A stretch of 64,000 nucleotides of DNA, taken from the NCBI GenBank assembly GCA_021229015.1, contig CM037783.1:57060169-57124168 (forward strand), written 5' to 3'. Source of the stretch: Solen grandis (Eukaryota > Mollusca > Bivalvia > Adapedonta > Solenidae). Positions 12,901 to 22,900 of this stretch are shown here, piece by piece. Under the pieces are notes generated by a model. That model did not search any database. It saw only the letters and a program-made list of their open reading frames with translations, and was not told the DNA's origin. A program made the position numbers and the translations under genes. Within the stretch, counting starts at the first letter, position 1, and the number at the start of each line of letters is the position of its first letter.

Positions 12901-13562
12901 GATAACGCGATAGTAGCCTACGTCAATGAAAAGGCGAAGGTGCGATGGTGAAAACGCGACAGGATATTGTATCGCTTTATTATCATCGCACTATTGAATT
13001 GTCGTGATTTCGCGTTTTCATCATCGTAACAGTACTGTCGAGTTTCGCGTTTCAGATCAACATATTCAAAGGCGATGACCCTAAATGTATTCCACAAGAC
13101 CGAAATAGACTTCAATAGGCCCTTTAACAACGACATTATCTTTGGCTATAGCTTGGTCTACCCATCCTAAAATTTCACAAAGTTTAGTTAAACCTTTTTT
13201 CGGTGCAACTGTCTTATCTCACTTTTTTTGACCTATTTAAGAATGATAACGTAAGATAAAAACCAAATGAATATTTGAACAATCTTAGGAAAAAAGATTA
13301 CGCACAATACTTTGATCCCATCAATGCCGCATATCTTTTTTAAAATATGTAGGCCTATATCTCTTGCTATTCTTTCAGTAAATAAATTTCGAAATTTGGC
13401 GCCCAACGTAAATAACCTACTGTTTGATACGGCTACTGCTTCGGCACCTCAAGAACGTTTTCACGATGTTCTTTGTCTCTGAAAATTCGGGACAAATTTT
13501 AGATTTGGAGGAGGTATATGTAACTGGGTACAGGTATTTGGTGGTAAATCAATAGGCAAGAA

Positions 13563-13640
13563 GACATGTGACTTTGAAGCTCAGTCGGTAGAGTGCAGGA
13601 ACGGTATTCCTGAGACCCTGGGTTCGAGTCCCGGTCGAGC
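13563..13640 (+). mobile_element. tRNA-like sequence (SINE head or tRNA relic)
   Basis: AGCTCAGTCGGTAGAGTGCA (A box) and GGGTTCGAGTCCCGG (B box, with an intact TΨC stem-loop) are well preserved. The two sides of the acceptor stem do not pair (GACTTTG against TCGAGCC) and the anticodon arm is irregular, so a working tRNA is unlikely. Confidence 0.6.
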
Positions 13641-13680
13641 CATTGATTTTTCAACCACCTGTATATATATATATATATAT

Positions 13681-13893
13681 ATGTTCGACTTTCTTGTTGT
13701 CAAATATATCGTCTGCAATAGACAAAAACCTATATATATATATTAAATGTGGTATCGATCAACAAATTGCATTTAGGCTTCCGTACCTTTTTTTCTAATA
13801 AGGGCGACAACTCTATCTTACTTATTTCATCTTCAAAATGGAGGTTTTTGTCTATTGCAGACGATATATTTGACAACAAGAAAGTCGAACACA
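13681..13893. repeat. Inverted repeat just upstream of the C18orf63 start codon
   Basis: Arm 1 (about 13681-13731) starts ATGTTCGACTTTCTTGTTG and ends AGACAAAAACCT. Arm 2 (about 13842-13892) is its reverse complement, starting AGGTTTTTGTCT. The arms are about 50 bp and near-perfect, with a loop of about 110 bp; TA microsatellite flanks arm 1 (13663-13680). Arm 2 ends about 35 bp before the ATG at 13928, so it probably lies in the 5' UTR or core promoter. Confidence 0.85.
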
Positions 13894-13927
13894 TCTTTGT
13901 TTTGTCAAAGTTTACTTCAAATACAAA

Positions 13928-16900
13928 ATGAATCGATCTTGGAACAGTTCTAATGGTTGTGTAAACTCATCAGTAATTTTATTTGCGACCCCGCCGCCTC
14001 TTGAACAGCTGCTGGCATTAAAAGTCTGCCTGGTGGCAGGTTCCCAAGTGACAACAAAATTTCAACCTCAAGTTATAAAATGCAGGTTTGGTTTGCACTT
14101 TAATCTGAGAAGAGGCAGCATTCACAAATAACAAACAAACTGCTTGATACATAATTGCACTAAATACTGTTTATATAACTTTTTTTTGCGTATGTTTACT
14201 CTAATTTTCTGATGATGCGTGATTTGATATCCCGATGTAACCTTGTCCTAATTTGTTTTTCATGTCATACGTAATTATACCGTTCAACTGTAAGATTGTT
14301 AGCATCCCTTAATTGTGACATCGCATGCCAAATTTCAGTGGTTATTTGATTATACTAAATGCAGCATATTTTCAATCATTTAGTCATTCATCATTCCGAT
14401 TTAAATTTACCACCTGCAAAGTTTTCCCCATAAAATTGGTATTGTATCCTAGTGGGTTGTATTACCGTGGTATTTAGCTTTCAGAAATAAGTTACAAATA
14501 GAAAAAGAAGAACACATGAAAAATTTATCTTTCAGTAATCCTCAACATTTCATTGGTAAAATAAATGATTGTCACTTCTCTAGAACAATTTCTCCTTGAT
14601 AAAAATATTGACAATGTAAACATTACGTAACATATTTCAGAAATGTCTTGGTAGGGTATTACCAATGCATATATAAAATTCACCTCTAGTATTCTTTTTA
14701 GATCAAAGATCATCATAATGAATTTTCTGTGATGTTCATTATACTGTCCTGCAACATTTAGAATGATTTTTAATTATGTTGTATATATTTATTTTTAATT
14801 ATTTTTTCGAAATAAGTCAGGTAGAAAATATATAAATTTTCCATAAAATTTTGGTCGTTAAAAGGGCATTTTAGAAGAAATGCAAAATCTCACTTGGAAA
14901 TAGCTAATACCTAAGGTTTTAAAGTTTTGACAGATAGCACATAGTATGTGTTTACCTTTATTATACAAATGATATTGATGCAGAATTCATGAGACCAATA
15001 TTCTTCTTATTTCTGAATACCCCGGTAATATACGACCACCGGTAATACCCCACCTGAATATACCCCCAAACACACACTTACCGGTAAAAAAAAAAAAAAA
15101 TTAGGGTCTCTCTATATGGAGTGTACAAAGTTAGGGAAAAAAATCAATTATATGCACAGACACCCCGATTGACACCCAGCTTCTTTCCTTGGTGAAAATA
15201 TAGCGTCAAGTTATCTAGGCCAGGGGTATACTCTGGTAGGGTATTACCGGTGGTCGTATATTACTAGGGTATTCAGAAATAAGAAGAATATTGGTTTCAT
15301 GAATTCTGCCTCAATATCATCTAAATACCGGTACTTAAAGTAAACACATACTGTGTGCTATCTGTCAAAACTTTAAAACCTTAGGTATGAGCTATTTCCA
15401 AGTGAGATTTTGCATATCTTCTAAAATGCCCTTTTAACAACCAAAATTCTACGGAAATTTAACATATTTTCTACCAAAATTTATTTCGAAACAACATATT
15501 TAAAATGTTTTGAATTTACCTTGATCAAGGTAAATAATCAAGAACTTGGGATACACAGACAATATCCTTACACTGGTAATTACCCTAACAAACCCAAATG
15601 AGCATAACAATGATTCCTTTTAGCATTTAGCATTGTTTAATTTTTGCTTGCACACATAATATAATTTTTAACCTTTTTCACCCCCAGCGTGCGACCCTCA
15701 TAAATTGCCAGACCATACATAAATGTAGACATATAACTCCCTAAAAACCCATAAGAATGCACTATTTAACTGCTTTTAATTAAATGAATTTGCAGGTGAG
15801 TTCCCCTGGACCCAAATCCAACTGCAATTACACCTTTCACATGCTTAGTGGCAAAGAGACAATCTACTTGCATTGTCACTGCCTATATTTTTTAGTATTG
15901 CATCCCCCCAAACTGGAACTCCAGGATCCGGCTCTGTTTAATATGAACACCCGGCCCAATGGGCCTTTAAGTCACGTTAACAAATGTTTGTATATTAATC
16001 AATCAATCATGTGAAAAGAGATGGATATTAAGTACAGTTACACAAATCCCATACATGAATAGAAAAATGTCTTGCAGGGAATTCATATTCACAGAGCCAG
16101 AGGTGATTGGCACACCCAGTGCTGACATCGCAGACCATAGTTTCCACCTTGTGGCACATAATATAATTTTTAACCTTCTATCTACTTTATCTTCAGTAGT
16201 TTATAGTTATAAGATAATCTTTTATTATCATGATTTGGTTTTTACAACCTGAAATTAAAGAAATGCATATAACTATTTAACACTGGCGGATACAGGGGGG
16301 GGGGGGGGTGCACCCCCAGCGTGCGACCCTCATAAATTGCCAGACCATACATAAATGTAGACATATAACTCCCTAAAAACCCATAAGAATGCACTATTTA
16401 ACTGCTTTTAATTAAATGAATTTGCAGGTGAGTTCCCCTGGACCCAAATCCAACTGCAATTACACCTTTCACATGCTTAGTGGCAAAGAGACAATCTACT
16501 TGCATTGTCACTGCCTATATTTTTTAGTATTGCATCCCCCCAAACTGGAACTCCAGGATCCGGCTCTGTTTAATATGAACACCCGGCCCAATGGGCCTTT
16601 AAGTCACGTTAACAAATGTTTGTATATAACAAATCAGAAAGGATATTCAAATATTAGTATTATAATAAAACTCATATTAAATAGTGAATAACTATGCATA
16701 GTGAATTAACATTAAGATAAACATATACTAGTGTATCAAGACATCATTTCTTGTACCATGATCAAATAGTCAAATATATATGTCTGTATAGTGTATATAT
16801 CTAGTCCCATCAATGAGCTGCTCAGTGCAACATGCTTTTTTTTTTTTGGTACTGGTTGTCACACTTTCGTAGACCGAAAGCAAAACGATATCACAAATAT

Positions 16901-19900
16901 GGGGTACACAAGTGTGGACTAGTATATATCTGGTACTATTTTAGAGATAAAATCCCATACATGAATAGAAAAATGTCTTGCAGGGAATTCATATTCACAG
17001 AGCCAGAGGTGATTGGCACACCCAGTGCTGACATCGCAGACCATAGTTTCCACCTTGTGGCACAGGTAGAATGATGAAACTGCTCTTCAGTGTTTGTATT
17101 TTATTTCTTTTTATTTAAGCCACCACCAAACAATTTAGGTGAATAGAATACAATTAATCTTTGTAACTTGTATTATCTTTCTACTGAATTTTCATATACA
17201 TAAAGTATTTCTTTATGTGTATATATTTGCGTACACCTTGACATTTTGCCAAAAATTTTACAAGTTGATAATTCATAAAAATAATGATAAATCAAAGTTA
17301 TGTCCCCAAACTGACTCAGTTCATATGTATATACAACACTCTTCATCCTTATTAATATTATGGTGAAATTGTCCTTACACAACCTTGACATTAATATGGA
17401 AATTAAAATAAATCAAGGTACATTGTATATTAAAGTCATACCAGTAATTATTCTTTCACAGATTGATAATTAAGTTGGTTTTCTCTTTGTCTGCCAGTTT
17501 CTCTCTTTCACACCAGCAACTTTCCCCTGTCACCTGTCACTTCTGTTAAGTACATAATAATTGTATATGTATGTTACAGGCAACTTTGATTAAATCTGGA
17601 AAACTACAGGCCAGGTTGACTCGTGTAGGATTACAGGTACAGTGTTAAGATTTCTGGTTCAACAAAATATCATTGCATGTCCTATCTGCTAGTACTTTAA
17701 TATGGCTTGGGTCTATTTATTTTTTCATTAATTTTCATTTTACTTGAAAATAAAAAGTTAATCAGAAAAAATGACTGTTTGAACATTGTTCTCCATCATT
17801 GTTTAAAAATATGATCAAACTTTGTCATATTTATTACTCATTGTAAGCACTGATACATAATAGTAATGTTTGTTTTGGGTTTTTTTCCTCATATTTGGAT
17901 TTCAAATGAAAAGTTTTATAATTGTATTAACATTATTATATCACCCATACATCACTAGCTCTCATAAACACATTATTTATGTGTTGCTAACTTTGATGTT
18001 CTACAAAAATTTGATATAAAATAAATTGAAATAAAATAAATGAAGGGAGATAATACAAAAATGGGACCAGAAGGAGTTACGGTTCTCTGTTACTGCACTG
18101 CCCTTACTTGCCATCATATCATGTTTCAAGTCCTTACCTTTTTCAGTTTGTGAGTTTTGCTCCTGACAAATATTGTAAAAAAAAAGGGGGGGGGGGTAGA
18201 TCATAAAAAAAAAATTGACAAGGTAAAGTTATGATTCTTAGTCACTGCACTTTTCCTATTTGTCCTCCTCTTATATATGAAGTTTCTAGCCAATACCTTG
18301 TATAATTTTAAAGTATATAATATAGTAAATCATTTATAATCTTGACAGAAATTCACTATAAAATTAAATAGAGATAATTCAAAAATTGGTCCAGATAGGG
18401 TTACAGTTCTTGGTCACTGCACCCCGCATCCCAATCTCACCATCTATTTAAATATTTTAAGTTATTACTTTGTATAGTTTAAGATTTGTGTTCCCCCCCC
18501 CCCCCAAAAAAAAAAAAAAAAAAGGGGGGGGGGGGTAGGGAACTAAACTTTTCCTGGTTGAAACTTTGTAAAGTTTTCAAGATATGGCCAATGTTAAAGT
18601 TGCTTAAAAACCAACCAACAAACAGACAGGGCAAAAACGATATGTCTACAATCATAAATCTTGGGGGTATAAGTTTATAGTTTATATCTTTGATAACCAA
18701 GATATCAATGAAATTGGCAACACACAATCAAATCATGCAGTTCTAGTGCCAGTGCCTTTAGTGTACTATCATCACATTATGTATATTAAATTTGCCTGCA
18801 GGTAGAAGAACCATCATGTGTGAGCCCAGAGTTGTACCAAGCCTGTTTGAGATATACTGTCCAGGCCAGAGTCTCCCCAGCCTGGAATAAGTGTGGTCAT
18901 TGGCTTGTTCAAGGTTGGAGTGAAATAAATAAATAATCCAGTTATCCTTCAGTTGCTTAACATCTGGGACTTAATTTCCAGTAACTAATTTTCTGGAGCA
19001 ATGTACTGAAACTATTTGGGAAATGTACAAAAGATTAATTTTACAGTCATACCTTTGTGTGTGTGGGGGCGGGGTTAAGTCTTCTTTAACCCTTTCCCTC
19101 ATATAGACTCATTTTGATGCACATAATAGGTATCACATAAAGCCTGATCTGCAGAAAACCACAGTTAAACCTTACCAAATTTAATTACAAAATCCTCATT
19201 TCCAGACCACTGAGGAGCAGCAAACAGCATAAAACTTGATCAGCCTGCGAGTTACTCGAAGGCTGATCTGGTTTTATGCTGTTCGCATAAGTCTTTTCAT
19301 GGTGTCCTCTATGAGGGAAAGGGTTAAGATTTATAAAATTCCAGTTTTGTAGTTATTCTTAAATTATCATTTATTTATATAAAACAATCTTAAAATTTGA
19401 GCTTTAAGCAAGGGAGCTATAACAGTGCCATTTTTTACGACTTTGGTATGTTGCAGCCAGGGATCGAACCCATGAACTCCTGCTCCGAGGCTGACGCTCA
19501 AACCACTTGGCCACCGGGGACAGTGTTTTTGTATTCTGTATACATTGTATATTTACAGGGAGGAATTTTTTAACCCAGTCAGGAGTTACAAATGCAGTCA
19601 GTAAGTATATAAGTATTAAGAATTGAGAACCTGTCTTGATTATGCCCCCCTTTGAAGAGGAAGATATTGTTGTACATATGTTGACATAGTCAAAAGTTAA
19701 GGTGAGCTTGAATGTAAACAATAACTTAATATAATGCTTTAGCCCATATACCTCAAACTAAATAGGGAATTTGGTTACTGTAAGTTAATGACCTGGTCAC
19801 TTGGTCAGAGGTCAACCCAGATTATTCCAAAACAATAGTGAACCTATTTGATTCTAGCTCCTACATACCACTACACCTACAGCAACTTGTTAATATTTTC

Positions 19901-22900
19901 CTTATTAGCCTTGCTTCTGATAGCTTACCCAGGAGGGTCTGTTAAATAAGTCTGCAATGTTAAGCAATGTTATTTCAGGGACTAGCTTTCTGAATTTATA
20001 TCCTGGATGATTTGTATATATTTCTCTTTCTCATAACAAGAGATGGACATATCAGTGCGACACAATGAGCTGTTTTTCAACTTGGAGGCGGCAGCTGTCA
20101 GAACTGCACCACTTCAGGCAAGAAGTTTCATGTATTAGTTACACAGCATTTTCAATTAAGCATACCTCAGTGCTTCAGTTTTGGGGTTTTAAACCTCATC
20201 TACAATTATTCAGTCATTTGGGGATTTCATTAACAGACCTTGTCTTCCTAGATTGCCAAATTACATGTATACAAGTGACAATATATTTTCATACATAATT
20301 AAACTGACACTAAGAAGCCAAGTTGTACATAGAATTTATTTGCAATCATCAAGACTTATATATCTGCATTTATAAGGATATCTTTAAAGAATGCAATAAT
20401 TGTAAGAATTTTCTCTTTTTTTCTTACTAAGGTTGTTTTTGCTTTGTAGCTTACCATCTTAGCAGCAGTAATTCTGTCATATGGCAATGTCAAGTCAAAC
20501 ATGGGGGGAAAACCTTAGAGAACAAGGGACACCTGTGTAAAGCTACTAACCTACACACACAAAAAAAATGTAAGGGACTTCCTACCATTTAAATCTAAGT
20601 TACTAAACCAGGAGTTGAACCCACAGCAGTGAGGAGGTCAGTGGCTTTAACCACTATGCCACAGATGTTTCCTTCTTAAGGTTGTGTTTTTAACTAAACT
20701 GCAGGTGACAGACTTAGACATATATGGTCGCAGTTTGAAGGAATTCCTTGTGGATCCATCTGCCCAGATACAACATGAGAGCATTGAGTCAGACTGGTGT
20801 TTTATTCTGCCAAGGTAAAAATATTGTGATTAAATTATTAATATATATTAGCAAAGTCAGTAGATTTATACAAAATATAAATAGTGCTTTTGAAGAAAAA
20901 GTAAAGGATAAAATTGTTTAAAGCTGCACAAGTTCATAATTCTAGTACATCCTAAATTTTTTATTTTGTCTAAAAAATAGAGTTTTTATCAGAAGAGGTA
21001 TGAATATTTCGAAAATGCAAACAAAAGATACAGATCAATTGCCATTTAATACTGGTACCTTAATTCAAACATAGTCAAATAGAGAATCACTGTTTTCATC
21101 TACCGATACAAGCAAAATGATCTCTTATTTCTGCATCATATTATAACATAGTTAACTTCTGTGTGTAAATATAATTCATAACTTGTTAACAATTTACAAT
21201 TCATCTTTTTCACTTGGCATACATTAAACTACTTGCAGTAGATAATATCAATAACCTTAGGTCTATCATATCTTGATGTTAAATTGATTTGTACAGCTTT
21301 AAGTAGTTATTAACCCTTTCCCTCATAGAGGACACCATGAAAAGACCTATGCGAACAGCATAAAACCAGATCAGCCTGCGAGTAACTCGCAGGCTGATCA
21401 GGTTTTATGCTGTTCGCTGCTCCTCAGTGGTCTGGAAATGAGGATTTTTTAATTAAATTTGGTAAGGTTTAACTGTGGTTTTCTGCAGATCAGGCTTTAT
21501 GTGGTACCTATTGAGTGCGTCAAAATGAGTCTATATGAGGGAAAGGGTTAAAATGAGTCTGTATGAGGGAAAGGGTTAAAATGAGTCTATATGAGGGAAA
21601 GGGTTAAAATGAGTCTGTATGAGGGAAAGGGTTAAAATGAGTCTATATGAGGGAAAGGGTTAAATCTATCAGATCTGTTTCATCAAAGTACAGACTTAGC
21701 ATATGTTTTTAAAGCATGAAGAAGGGGCGTATTGTAAGCATTAGTCACGACCTGCCAGAAGACAGTCCCTTCATGTCCTACAGAGATCTGAAGCGGCACT
21801 GGAAAAACACTGTAAGTTACATTTAGTTCAAACTTTAGAATTCTGCTGTACAGGCTGTATACTGGTATATTTCTGTCCTGGTTTGAATTCCAATAACAAT
21901 ACCAAGGGCACTTTTCACTAAACTCTGTACAAACAAATTTGATTTTAGTTGTAAGTATTGCATTTTGTTTTACATATTGTCTTCCAATGTCTTATTTTCA
22001 GATTTAAACATGGGGAAAGTAAACTCATTTCATTGCATTATACAAGCACAACACTATGTATTTAAGAAAAAATCACTGGAAAAATACTATTTTACATCTG
22101 TGAATTTGTACTTACAAATATTATTTTCATACCAAGGTAAATGAAAAGGGCCCCTGGTATTTGAAATATGTAATGGTATTCAAATTTTAAATTGGGTAGA
22201 AATACATTCCACCATTCCTGACTTATGAAATATTGAAGTACATGACAAAGATGATATGAATAATAACTTCAAGAACTACCAGTAATAATATTTTTTAAGA
22301 ACTGAAATATTTGGGTATTTTTATGAGAGAAAAAAAGAATGAAGAATGTCAACTCTCAAGTATTACTTCACGCAAAATTTAGGTAGTGGTATTCAAGCCT
22401 GATAACATTTTATGTAACAATAATATGACGAAACTGTCCACCCTATCTCTTGTACATTTATTTACATGTAGTCTCCAGATTACTAAATAAGTTGATACCA
22501 AAGAGACTTACACTGGATGGACTTGCCTCGCATGGATATCCCTTCACTAATATGGATTAATTTCGACCCACTGCCAAATAGAGCAGACCCAGATTAGACA
22601 GCTCCTATCAGGATCAGGGTCTCCTCTGTTTGCTCATACAATATTGTAGCTCAGATTCTACACAGTCTGCAGAGCAAAGAGAAACCCACTGTTTAATAAA
22701 TTATTCAAAGTTCAGTTGATATTCATAAAGTCTTAAATTTGTACATGAATATTCATTAAGTAAAGGGATATATAACTCTTTGTGCATGTATTTCAGTATG
22801 GCTACAGACTGCCAGAGACTGAAGAAAACATGAATTTCTACCAAGTCAGCTTTGGTCGCATAGCAGGGAGACTGTTTACGTATCCCATGTCATTTCATTT

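Noticed and set aside
13563..13640. A functional tRNA gene
   Set aside because: A and B boxes are good but the acceptor stem does not pair and the anticodon arm is irregular.
16055..16160. An alternative or duplicated functional exon 2 of C18orf63
   Set aside because: The copy starts inside the exon, without the acceptor, and has CACATAAT in place of the donor, so it cannot be spliced in as a normal internal exon.
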